A stretch of DNA of 64,000 bases from JAJPKE01 sp052143275 (GTDB lineage Bacteria > Chloroflexota > Ktedonobacteria > Ktedonobacterales > JADMIN01): NCBI GenBank assembly GCA_052143275.1, contig JBKQTH010000136.1, positions 4,311-68,310 of the forward strand, given 5' to 3'. Below are positions 18,299 to 27,013 of this stretch, one piece after another (the first letter of the stretch is position 1; each line of letters starts with the position of its first letter). The position numbers and the translations under genes are program-made. The notes below the pieces were generated by a model. That model did no database searches. It was not told the origin of the DNA and worked only from the letters and a program-made list of their open reading frames with translations.

Positions 18299-18320
18299 AG
18301 AGAGAGAGAGAGAGAGAGAG
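18299..18320 (+). repeat. (AG)11 dinucleotide tract upstream of smpB
   Basis: Eleven uninterrupted AG units run from 18299 to 18320 and continue into GGAG at 18321-18324, just upstream of the GTG at 18333. The purine tract forms or borders the ribosome-binding site of smpB and could vary in length by slippage. Confidence 0.95.
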
Positions 18321-18332
18321 GGAGCGGCGCCG

Positions 18333-18794
18333 GTGACTGAGCGCTCATATGCGATCGCCACAAATCGCCAGGCTTACCACGATTACTTCGTGGATGAAAC
18401 TATCGAGGCGGGCATTGTACTGACGGGTACTGAGGTCAAATCGATACGCGAAGGCAAAGTGAATCTGCGCGGAGCCTACGCGCACGTAAAGAATGGCGAA
18501 GTGTGGTTGGAAAATGTACACATAGCTGAATATGAGCAGGGAACCTACATGAACCATGCTCCGCTTCGCGATCGCAAGCTGCTGCTGCACCGTCGTGAGA
18601 TTGATCGGCTGCTGATGCGAACACAGGCTAAGGGAGAGACTCTAGTCCCGCTCAAGCTGTACTTCAAGGACAATCAGGTGAAGGTCGAGCTTGGCCTCTG
18701 CCGTGGTAAGAAACTCTACGACAAGCGCGAGGCCATAGCCGAACGTGAAACCCAGCGCGAACTGGCTCGAGTCACCAAGCAGCGTCTGCGCTAG
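18333..18794 (+). CDS. smpB: SsrA-binding protein SmpB
   Basis: SmpB binds tmRNA and brings it to stalled ribosomes for trans-translation. The 153-residue sequence shows NRQAYHDYFVDETIEAGIVLTGTEVKSIR, then VNLRGAYAHVKNGEVWLENVHIAEYEQGTY and a C-terminal KKLYDKREAIAERETQRELAR, all typical of the family. I chose GTG 18333, preceded by GGGAG and an AG tract; it gives VTERSYAIATNR. The frame is open back to 18234, but that extension translates the AG tract as Glu-Arg repeats and is not family-like. No ssrA gene is seen in the window. Its targets would be degraded by ClpP, encoded about 1 kb away. Confidence 0.93.
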   Translation: MTERSYAIATNRQAYHDYFVDETIEAGIVLTGTEVKSIREGKVNLRGAYAHVKNGEVWLENVHIAEYEQGTYMNHAPLRDRKLLLHRREIDRLLMRTQAKGETLVPLKLYFKDNQVKVELGLCRGKKLYDKREAIAERETQRELARVTKQRLR

Positions 18795-18836
18795 GATTGC
18801 GTATAATCCTGGGTTGGGTCACAGACAGTGAGATGC

Positions 18837-19847
18837 TCAGGAGGATTGTTTGGCGGACAACTTGTGCCAGACGTCCAGCAAGGCCAGTTCACGCGGCCGT
18901 CTGAGACCAGCCTGCCACTGGTAGTCAGCCGGACGCTTTATCTCCCAGGTGAGCGTATCGCGTACCGTTTGCTCCAGTGGGCGAAAAACCAGACCCGCAG
19001 CAATAGCTTTGTGGCAATTGACGGCCAGAAAGCTCGCAAAACTCAGGTCGCTTGGTGGTACCCAGAGAGGTAGATCGGTCCAGGCGCTGACCCCCTGCTG
19101 GTTTAGAAACTGCTCGTTAGCCCAGGTAAACCGCGCATCGCTCTCCGAGACACGCTGGCAGACATCAAGCAATTCGCCCATACTTAGCGGGGTGGCTGGT
19201 CCAGTAGCATTGTATGTTCCAGCTTGTCGCCGCTCAGCCATTTCCAGCATCCAGGCGGCAAGGTCGCGCGCATCTATAAATTGTACCGATGCTTCGGGCG
19301 GCCCTGGCGCCAAGATTTCGCTACCTTCCGCAACCCGATGCGGCCAATATGTAAAGCGGTCGGTCGGATCGTAGGGGCCGACGATCAGTCCAGGACGTAT
19401 AACCAGCGTTCGTCCAGGCATTGACTGGTTGGCCGCCTGCTCGCAGAGCGCCTTGTGACCGCCATAGTTTTCGTCTTTGGTATCTTCGGTCGTTGGGTCT
19501 GCCAGTACGGCCAACGGCATGCTCTCATCTATGGGCCTGCTGAAGTCGGCATAGGCGGAGATGCTGGAGACATACGTGTAGTGCTCCACACTATCTGCCA
19601 GCAGCTGCGCGGATTCCCGCACCTGACGCGGAAGCTGGCCACTGGTGTCAATCACCACATCCCAGCTTCTGGCCGATAGCGCCGACAAGTTTTCGTTGCG
19701 ATCACCCCGCAATTTCTCCGTCTCCGGGTAGAGATCAGGATTATCCCGGCCGCGATTGAAAAGTGTTACCTCATGGTTACGAGATAGTGCCGCTTCGACT
19801 ACGTGGCGGCCAAGGAAGATCGAACCCCCCAGAACCAGAACCCGCAA
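18837..19847 (-). CDS. NAD(P)-dependent epimerase/dehydratase-like SDR protein
   Basis: This 336-residue cytoplasmic protein belongs to the extended short-chain dehydrogenase family. It starts with the Rossmann motif LVLGGSIFLGRHVVEAAL, has LFNRGRDNPD in the position that binds the cofactor ribose, and a later TYVSSISAYAD segment. The catalytic Tyr-Lys pair is not in the classical YxxxK context, as in CSP41/isoflavone-reductase-like members, which often bind NAD without a known substrate. The start is TTG 19847 with GGGAG seven bases upstream. It follows clpP by 13 bases and is probably cotranscribed with it. Confidence 0.78.
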   Translation of the reverse strand: MRVLVLGGSIFLGRHVVEAALSRNHEVTLFNRGRDNPDLYPETEKLRGDRNENLSALSARSWDVVIDTSGQLPRQVRESAQLLADSVEHYTYVSSISAYADFSRPIDESMPLAVLADPTTEDTKDENYGGHKALCEQAANQSMPGRTLVIRPGLIVGPYDPTDRFTYWPHRVAEGSEILAPGPPEASVQFIDARDLAAWMLEMAERRQAGTYNATGPATPLSMGELLDVCQRVSESDARFTWANEQFLNQQGVSAWTDLPLWVPPSDLSFASFLAVNCHKAIAAGLVFRPLEQTVRDTLTWEIKRPADYQWQAGLRRPRELALLDVWHKLSAKQSS

Positions 19848-19860
19848 GTGCTCGCTCCCT

Positions 19861-20517
19861 TCATTCAGCGGCAGACTCTCCGCGACTCTTCCAGTCCTCG
19901 AGGGTCAGCACCTCATCCACTATGCCATAATCCTTGGCGGCCTCAGCGCTCATAAAAAAGTCACGCTCGGTGTCTTGCCGTACACGTTCGAGTGATTGGC
20001 CCGTATGGAGGGCGATGATGTTGTTCATGACGTCGCGGGTGTGCAGCAATTCGCGCGCGTGTATGTCGATGTCGGTTACCTGCCCACCAATTCCGCCGCC
20101 GGAGAGTAAAGGTTGGTGCAGGTGGATGCGAGCATGAGGTAAGGCAAAACGACGTCCTGGGTCGCCCGCCATGAGTAGAATTGTACCAAAGCTGGCCGCC
20201 TGCCCAACGCAAGTGGTGACCATCGGGCAATGCAAGGTGCGCATGGTATCGTAGATGGCAAGGCCGGCGGTAATCACGCCACCTGGAGAATTGATGTACA
20301 TATTGATGGGACGATTGGCACTTTCGCTGGCCAGAAAGAGCAATTCAGCAACCACAAGACTCGAAAGTTGATCTTCGATGGGGCCGCTTACTAGGACGAT
20401 ACGTTCGCGCAGCAGTCGAGAAAACAAGTCGTACGCCCGCTCTCCACGGGTGCTTGACTCTATAATGGTAGGGATAACTAGGCTGGCATTGTGGGCCGGC
20501 AAGTAGCTTTCAGACAT
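19861..20517 (-). CDS. clpP: ATP-dependent Clp protease proteolytic subunit
   Basis: ClpP forms the tetradecameric serine protease chamber that works with ClpX, ClpC or ClpA unfoldases. The 218-residue sequence has the oxyanion region SPGGVITAGLAIYDTM, catalytic Ser109 in GQAASFGTILL, His134 in RIHLHQPLL and Asp186 in DTERDFFMSAEAA. AAGGAGGT lies eight bases before ATG 20517, so I reject the upstream start at 20553. It follows a small DUF4177-like gene by 19 bases and precedes the epimerase gene by 13 bases. A ClgR-like regulator gene lies in the opposite orientation nearby. Confidence 0.95.
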   Translation of the reverse strand: MSESYLPAHNASLVIPTIIESSTRGERAYDLFSRLLRERIVLVSGPIEDQLSSLVVAELLFLASESANRPINMYINSPGGVITAGLAIYDTMRTLHCPMVTTCVGQAASFGTILLMAGDPGRRFALPHARIHLHQPLLSGGGIGGQVTDIDIHARELLHTRDVMNNIIALHTGQSLERVRQDTERDFFMSAEAAKDYGIVDEVLTLEDWKSRGESAAE

Positions 20518-20536
20518 AGTAGATAACCTCCTTAGC

Positions 20537-20812
20537 TTAGGCGTAACGCACAAAATAATAGGTAATTCGGGTGACCCGCTCGCCCCCAGGAATCCCTATA
20601 ATGCCGGCGAGCAGCCAACCGTCTTGACCCAACTGATTGAGGCGAGCTTCATCAAGCGGAGGCTCTTCGCGGGGATCGAGAGTAACGGTGTGATACTCCC
20701 ATTTCGGCTGCGCGCCAGCCTCGAAGACAATTGGAAGGGGGAGCATCATAGGTTGCCTGTTGAAAGGATCTTGATTGAAGTTGTGAAACGCTCCTGGAGT
20801 AAGGTACGGCAT
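20537..20812 (-). CDS. Small DUF4177-like protein upstream of clpP
   Basis: This 91-residue protein has the pattern WEYHTVTLDPREEPPLDEARLNQLGQDGW followed by a strand ending in YYFVRYA, which resembles the DUF4177 fold (a short beta-alpha-beta unit). Its function is unknown. The ATG at 20812 has AGGAG eleven bases upstream. A GTG at 20824 is also in frame but sits directly on that AGGAG. It is probably the first gene of the operon that continues with clpP. Confidence 0.65.
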   Translation of the reverse strand: MPYLTPGAFHNFNQDPFNRQPMMLPLPIVFEAGAQPKWEYHTVTLDPREEPPLDEARLNQLGQDGWLLAGIIGIPGGERVTRITYYFVRYA

Positions 20813-21073
20813 AGATGGATACACTCCTTCTGCTAAACGGTTCTCAAGCGGCCTCGTTGGCCACTGGTCCAGCCGCGTGCCGGTGATACCTTGAACAGTA
20901 CCGCGCCTTGCGCTAGAATTGAAGGCAAAAGTAATGCTGATGGCATACCGATCCCACCGGATATGCTCTCAGCATGTGTCCCCCAAGCTGCCCGGACAGT
21001 CGTATGAAAATTCTGAAGTAACTGGGACATCGCAGCAGCGAAGATCCCGTTATGGGAGATGGAGAAAGCTGAA

Positions 21074-21406
21074 ATGCAGGACTTACAGCTGACAATGGGC
21101 AAGGTGATCCGGCGCGAGCGACGTGGGCGTAAGATGACCCGGAGAGTGCTAGCAGAGCGTTCGGCTATCTCGGTGGTTTACCTGGGTGAGATCGAGCGTG
21201 GACAGAAGTATCCCTCGGCGTTGGTCCTGGAAAGGCTGGCCAAGGCGCTTGATCTTGACATTCCCGATCTCTTGGAATGTATGGCTGAAGAGATGCGTGG
21301 CGTGCCTGTGCCCAGGATGGCCATTGGTTTTTTGCTGCCTGAAGCGCAGCCAGCAGCCTCACGCACGACGCCTACCGGGAAAGTCATCAGCATGCTGGTG
21401 GCCTGA
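21074..21406 (+). CDS. XRE-family helix-turn-helix regulator, ClgR-like
   Basis: This 110-residue DNA-binding protein has one HTH_3 domain in its first 70 residues: GKVIRRERRGRKMTRRVLAE, then SVVYLGEIERGQKYPSALVL and LAKALDLDIPDLL. The YLGEIERGQKYPS recognition segment is strikingly like ClgR of Actinobacteria (YLSEVERGQKEASS-type), an activator of clp genes that is itself turned over by Clp protease. The gene is divergent from the clpP operon, which suits that role. ATG 21074 has GGAG nine bases upstream; an ATG at 21059 is less likely. The family is firm and the ClgR assignment is inference. Confidence 0.82.
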   Translation: MQDLQLTMGKVIRRERRGRKMTRRVLAERSAISVVYLGEIERGQKYPSALVLERLAKALDLDIPDLLECMAEEMRGVPVPRMAIGFLLPEAQPAASRTTPTGKVISMLVA

Positions 21407-21444
21407 CATCAGGCAGTTAGATTAGGTAGCCAAGGAACCTCCTA

Positions 21445-22670
21445 ATGCGGAGAACGATGTGCGCGGCGCCTTTACCGCGGGTATTCCCTCGCGTGACTAC
21501 AGGACTAGTCGTACTGGTCATGATGGCTTCACTGCTGGCCTGCGCCCCGTCTGTCGCTGTCTACAGCTCGCGTCCTACAGCAACCGCGACCCCAGCCTTC
21601 ACGTCGGTGCCAACCAATCGTTATGTGGACGCCAAGCTGGGCTTCAGCATTGAGCTTCCCGGCGTGGGCTGGAGTGCCAGCCCGGAACCCGGGCTACAGG
21701 ATGCACCACACATCTCCGCGGTCACTCTACTTGGCGACGAGCAGACTAGCCACCAGCAAGTCGTGATAGGCGTCTTCGAGAGTAGCGCTATGCCGGCGGC
21801 CTTTGCCGTGCGCGGCACGGCAACGACTCACATCGGCCCTTATCCTGCCTTTGCCGATGACCGGATGCAGGGGCTCGCGCGTGATCCTTGCCTGGTGCGC
21901 ATTTTCCTGGCGCATGACGACTACGTTATGGCGACATGGTGCTCCGCCGACGCCGCAGCTCATACCACTGAGTTCGAGCAGTTGCTCGCCACGTACCTAC
22001 CAGCTGCTCCTGGCTTTGTTTCCGATCCACAGCCGGCACCAGCGCCGGAGGACTGCGATGCGGTTAAGGCAACGCTCGGCTATAATAGCGGCGCAACCGG
22101 GTGGGGCTCTATCCTTGCCACTCCCACGCGGCTGGCTCCAGCAGGTGGCTGGTACAGCTGTCGCCAGCCACCTATATATGCAGCAATACTGGCTCCACTG
22201 ATCTCTACCTCTTTCAGTGCACCGAATTGGTCAATCGCTTTCTCTATGAGCAATGGGCATTGCCTCACATACCAGGCAACGCCGCACGCTACTTCGACTA
22301 CTACCAGAATGGGCAGCTGCATCCCGGTGTCATACGCGATTTGCCTGCCGGCACATATCAGCTGTCCAGCGACGCCAGCCAGAGCAGCAGCTCATTTGCT
22401 CCTCAGGTAGGTGACTTGTTGGTCTTTCAGGATGTGAACGACCCCAGCGCCGGCTGGACCTCCGGCCTGACTGACTCGCCTGGCCACATCGCTATCATCA
22501 CCGGCACCGATGCAACTCATGTATATGTAGCTCAGGAAAATTACAACGATACGCAATATTTCCTGGCCCTACCGCTCACCAAGGTAGCTGACGGCTGGCA
22601 CATCACCGACCTGAGCGGCCTCCCTAACCGTATCGTGCGCGGTTGGATTCGCCTCACCCCCGATGTGTAA
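21445..22670 (+). pseudogene. CHAP-domain lipoprotein split by a frameshift near 22184
   Basis: The first part (frame of 21445) encodes a lipoprotein signal with lipobox SLLAC (Cys33), a beta-rich middle region with LGFSIELPG, and ends its sensible sequence around GGWYSCRQPPIYAA. The second part, in another frame from about 22185, encodes NTGSTDLYLFQCTELVNRF, GDLLVFQDVNDPSAGW, SPGHIAIITG and VYVAQENYND. These are the Cys, His and acidic landmarks of a CHAP amidase/peptidase domain that hydrolyses peptidoglycan peptides. A single missing base near 22184 accounts for the break. It may be a true mutation, a sequencing error or, less likely, a recoding site. Intact, it would be a surface-anchored cell-wall hydrolase of about 408 residues. 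Confidence 0.75.
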
Positions 22671-22841
22671 CCAGAACACAACCTTTCCTCAGCTTGCCTG
22701 GAAATCTATCGTTCCCTTCCCTGCCCCCCACCTAATCACCATTGGGCGTAATCACCACTCGGCACAGTGACAGAGCACCTAGGTCAAGACTACCCTCGCT
22801 GGCACCAGTCTCTAGTGTCAGCATAAGTACCTGGCTCTGCA

Positions 22842-25800
22842 TTACTCCGGCCAGGCGACGCGCTTCCAAATTCTGCGCCTCAATCTATCTATCCAGTTAG
22901 AGCGCTTTGTCCTCTCCGCCATTGGTAGATCTGTCTCCTGTGAGCGCTTTCTCTTCTTCTTACCCCTGCGCTTGTCCGGGGCAGTAGCCTCGGGTAGGTC
23001 CGCCTCCGAGGATCCACCGGCATGAGCGTCAACTTGCCCGCTGCCATAGTCGCTTCCGGGCTCTGGTGAAACTGGTGTATCAGTCAAGGTAAGAGTGCGT
23101 AGAACGGGCTCAAGATCTTCGATACTGGTACCCCGTAGTTCGGTGGTATCGGACGCTGCGACTGGCTGGACCGCGGTTGGCGGCAGGGGTGACACCGGCG
23201 GTGCAGCCGGTGCGGACGGCAAAATGTTGGAGCGGAATACCGGCGGAATCAGCGCCGAACCAGGAGCGGGGCTGATTCCGCCAGCTTCTCCCGTCTCTTC
23301 TCGGCGTTCCGCCTCTAGGGAAGGCGACGATGCAACGGTTGGATCGCCCAGTTGCCTGCTCGCCGGGCTCTCGATTGGCTCGTGCTTGATCTGTGAGATT
23401 AATTCGTCAAGCGTTCCCAGCCTTGGTGCAACCTCTAGCGCGCGGCGCAACTGAGTAATGGCTTCGTCCAGCAATCCATGCTGATAGAGTGCGCTGGCAT
23501 ACGCGATATAGACACTGGCTTCGTCAGGCGCCAAATCAATGCAATGAGCGTACTCTGCCAGAGCTTCGTCTGTGCGTCCCAGCTCGTCCAAGAGCGCCGC
23601 CAGGGTGAGCCGCGATTGAATTGCACCTGGCCGCAACACCAATGCCTCGAGCAGCCATTCTTCGGCGGCTTCGTATTCCCCCCACTCCCGAAGGGTTTCG
23701 GCATAGTAGTGCAAAGTCCGCGTGCTACGCGGATTGAGTGCATAGGCACGCTCGAAAGTAGCTCGCGCCTCGTCTCGGTGGCCCAGAGCTGCATGTACGA
23801 TTGCCAGTTCGAGCTCAGCCTCGGCATCATTGGGCGCAAGTCTAACCGCATGCAAGAAGTGGCTCAAGGACTCTTCCCAGCGTTCCTGGCGAGCCAGGAA
23901 GCGAGCGTAGCCGAGTCGTGGTATGGCATTCTCCGGCTCCAGCGCCAGCGCGCGCCGGTAGTGATCCTCGGCCTCCTCCTCACGACCAGTATCTGAAAGC
24001 AAGATACCAAAGTGAAAGTGGGTCTCCCAGTCATCAGAATTTACTGCCAGCGCGCGGCGGTAATAGTCTTCCGCCTCTCCAGTGCGCAATTCGCTATCGA
24101 GCAGATTGGCGAGCCCGATGAGCGCATCGATATATCCCGGTTGTTCCGCAAGCACGAGGCGATAAGCTTGCTCAGCTTCCTCCGTGCGATCCAGCACGCT
24201 CAGGAGGTCAGCTTCGATCATCTTGACTCTCAGGTCGTCCGGACGGCGGGCACGCGCACGGCGCAACGCACCGAGCGCTTCGTCCGAGCGACCCATTCGA
24301 TGCAGCAGCAATCCAAAATTGATGAGAGTGACATCGTCGCCCGGCTCGTGCTCCAGAGCTCGACGGTACAGTCGTTCAGCCTCATCCGGCTGACCCTGGC
24401 GTGCCAGGACATTCGCAAGGTTTACCAGCACGCTGGTATCCTCGGGATGACGTATCAATGCCTCGCGGAAAAACGCTTCAGCTCCGGCCGAGTCCTGATC
24501 CGCGGCCTGCGCATAGAGTTCGGCGGCAGCCTGGGGCTGGCCACGTAACTCCAATAGCTGCGCAAGCTCCATCAATGGCGCGGCGGAATTCGGCGCTCGG
24601 AGGATGGACTGCCGGAGCTCGCGTTCGGCTTCTTGCCATCGCTCCTGCACCTCCAGAAGTTGTGCATATTCGATGCGTAATGCGGCAGACTCCGGGCTGA
24701 GCTGTATAGCGCGCTGAAACTGCGCTTCGGCCTCGGCCAGTCTGCCGGCATCGCTGAGGACCTTGGCAAATGAGCCAACCAGCTCCATCACGTCGGGCTG
24801 CAGCCTCACCGACACCTCCAGCTCAGCTGCTGCAAGATCGGGTTTTCCCTGGCGGGCAAGATTCAAGCCATAAGCCAGGCGCGCCCCAGCATCGTTAGGT
24901 AGTGCCTCTGCTGCCTGGCGAAGCAGCGCCTCCGCCTCTTCATAGCGCTCTCGCTTTTCCAACGTGTTTCCCAGTGCCAGTGCAATGTGCGCATCTGCTG
25001 GATTCAAGCTTTGTGCCATGCGCAGCAGCGCTTCTGCCTCGTCAATCCAGCCCATGCGGCTCCGTACCCCGGCCAGTTGCAATAGCAGCAGGGGCGAGTC
25101 CGGCTCGATGCCCACAGCCTGACGTAGCAGTCGCTCCGCATCTAACGGCTTGCCCCGTTCGAGCCGTACCAGCGCGAGTCGCGCGAGCGCCGAACTCTGG
25201 CTGCTAGAATCACGCTGCTCCGTCGCCAAGTCGAGGGCCCGCTGAAATTGCAGCTCGGCCCCTTCGAGATGATGTTGCTTAAGGAGCTTAAGTCCCCAGG
25301 CCAGATTGACCTCGGGCTGATCGGGGGCCATCTCACGGGCACGGGTGAATAGCTCGAGCGCTTCATCGGTCTGATTGGCTTCGTCGAGTAGTTGTGCCAG
25401 CATTACCAGGGCCATCGGACTCACGGGCAAGCGGCGAAGCGCCTCGCGGCGAACCTCAATGGCTTCTCCCAGGCGCTGCTCCTCTCGGCGCAGCGCCACC
25501 AGACGAGAACGTGCCAGCTCGTCATTTGGATCCAGTTCCAGAGCCCGACGCAGCACACCTTCGGCACGTGCATGCTGTCCAAGCTCAAGGAGCGCAGTAC
25601 CGAGAAGCCGGGCAATTTGAGCATTCTCTGGATAGCGCTCTATCGCATGTCGTAATAAGGGCTCAGCTTCGTTCCAGCGACGCTCATTCATGTAGAGCAC
25701 TGCAAGATTGACCAGCGCCGGCATCTGGTCGGGCTCGTGCTGCAACATCCATTGAAAGTAGGCTTCAGCACGCGTGGGATCCTTGGCACAGGCTTCTCGA

Positions 25801-26870
25801 AAGAGCCGCTCAGCTTCAGTATGCGCCCCTTGCTCGTCAAGGACCGCGCAGAGTTGCATCAGCGCAATGCTATCTCCCGGGTCTAGCTCGATCGCCATCC
25901 GCAGCTCCGCTTCCGCGCTGGTAAGATCACGCCGGCGCGCCAGCAGTACTCCAAATTGGCGGTGTACTCGGGCATTCTTATCGTCTAGCGCAAGGGCACG
26001 GCGCAGTAATTTGCCCGCTTCAACCAATTCGTCTTGGTCCATGTCCACGATAGCCAGAGTCAACAACATCGACGGGTCATCAGGGTTGAGTTCACATGCC
26101 TGCCGCAATTGGGCGGTAGCATCCTCTTGCTCACCCTCACGTACCAGCAACACGCCATAATTGTAATGAGCGGTAACGCTGTTGGGATTGAGCTCTATGG
26201 CTCGTTCGTAGTGGCGACGCGCCTCCTGGCGTTGTCGCTGGTCATCGAGAATATTGGCCAACAGAACATGAGCATCAGCATTCTCTGGCGCCAACTGCAG
26301 CAATTCCTCTACTAGCGAGCGGGCGCCAACAAGATCGCTTCGACGAGCCTGAACCCGTGCCAGGGCAGTGAGCGCCTCGATGTTACCTGGATTATTCTCT
26401 AATACCGCCTGCAGACAACGTTCCGCTTCTATAGGGTTGAATTCGACGACAGTGTCGGCCAGAGCAAACAGCGCATCGCCATCGTGTATGCGTTCTAGCT
26501 CAGTTCGGAGCGCACTTACCAACCAGGTGCTGTCACCGAGGAAGAGTTCCTGTATCTCTGCCAGTCTCTTTTGCCTGGTATGCACCGGACGCGATGTGCC
26601 ACCCGCCTCTGGCAAGGTTGCAGACGCTGGCTCCAGCCACTCGCTCTCACCATTGCCGCGCCGTCTATAGCTGCCGCTATCCTCAAGTTGCCAGGCACCA
26701 CGATACCAATCGTCCAGCGTAAGTGACGTCCCGAAAGCACGAGCTGCTGCTAGCACGCGCGGGCGAGAAAACGGCGAGATGCCAGCCGCTTCCAGCAGGC
26801 GAAGAGCCGCTTGAACCTGCTGAAGTGACAGATTCTGGGCGCCTTCTGGCAATTCAACCGGCTGCCGCAT
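22842..26870 (-). CDS. Giant tetratricopeptide-repeat (TPR) protein
   Basis: This 1342-residue cytoplasmic protein consists mostly of TPR units from about residue 120 to 1190. Each has the usual 34-residue pattern, such as AHVLLANILDDQRQRQEARR, and turns like ELNPNS or ALEPEN. By eye there are some 30 units. The first 110 residues lack TPRs and may be a small alpha-helical domain. The C-terminus is a Pro/Ser-rich linker ending in a highly basic segment (KRRGKKKRKR) followed by RLRRRIWKRVAW. TPR solenoids mediate protein binding; the partner is unknown. ATG 26870 has GGAGG six bases upstream; GTG codons up to 26897 are alternatives. Confidence 0.88.
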   Translation of the reverse strand: MRQPVELPEGAQNLSLQQVQAALRLLEAAGISPFSRPRVLAAARAFGTSLTLDDWYRGAWQLEDSGSYRRRGNGESEWLEPASATLPEAGGTSRPVHTRQKRLAEIQELFLGDSTWLVSALRTELERIHDGDALFALADTVVEFNPIEAERCLQAVLENNPGNIEALTALARVQARRSDLVGARSLVEELLQLAPENADAHVLLANILDDQRQRQEARRHYERAIELNPNSVTAHYNYGVLLVREGEQEDATAQLRQACELNPDDPSMLLTLAIVDMDQDELVEAGKLLRRALALDDKNARVHRQFGVLLARRRDLTSAEAELRMAIELDPGDSIALMQLCAVLDEQGAHTEAERLFREACAKDPTRAEAYFQWMLQHEPDQMPALVNLAVLYMNERRWNEAEPLLRHAIERYPENAQIARLLGTALLELGQHARAEGVLRRALELDPNDELARSRLVALRREEQRLGEAIEVRREALRRLPVSPMALVMLAQLLDEANQTDEALELFTRAREMAPDQPEVNLAWGLKLLKQHHLEGAELQFQRALDLATEQRDSSSQSSALARLALVRLERGKPLDAERLLRQAVGIEPDSPLLLLQLAGVRSRMGWIDEAEALLRMAQSLNPADAHIALALGNTLEKRERYEEAEALLRQAAEALPNDAGARLAYGLNLARQGKPDLAAAELEVSVRLQPDVMELVGSFAKVLSDAGRLAEAEAQFQRAIQLSPESAALRIEYAQLLEVQERWQEAERELRQSILRAPNSAAPLMELAQLLELRGQPQAAAELYAQAADQDSAGAEAFFREALIRHPEDTSVLVNLANVLARQGQPDEAERLYRRALEHEPGDDVTLINFGLLLHRMGRSDEALGALRRARARRPDDLRVKMIEADLLSVLDRTEEAEQAYRLVLAEQPGYIDALIGLANLLDSELRTGEAEDYYRRALAVNSDDWETHFHFGILLSDTGREEEAEDHYRRALALEPENAIPRLGYARFLARQERWEESLSHFLHAVRLAPNDAEAELELAIVHAALGHRDEARATFERAYALNPRSTRTLHYYAETLREWGEYEAAEEWLLEALVLRPGAIQSRLTLAALLDELGRTDEALAEYAHCIDLAPDEASVYIAYASALYQHGLLDEAITQLRRALEVAPRLGTLDELISQIKHEPIESPASRQLGDPTVASSPSLEAERREETGEAGGISPAPGSALIPPVFRSNILPSAPAAPPVSPLPPTAVQPVAASDTTELRGTSIEDLEPVLRTLTLTDTPVSPEPGSDYGSGQVDAHAGGSSEADLPEATAPDKRRGKKKRKRSQETDLPMAERTKRSNWIDRLRRRIWKRVAWPE

Positions 26871-27013
26871 CTGGAACCTCCACGCGCTCACACTCACCCC
26901 CGCAGCGTCGGCTGCTGCCTATAGGGATCTGAGCTTGACCAGTCTGCCTATTCTAATCGCCCAGACCTACCGACAGCAAGTGGTTGCAGCAAGCCGCGCA
27001 TTGCAGGGCAGAG

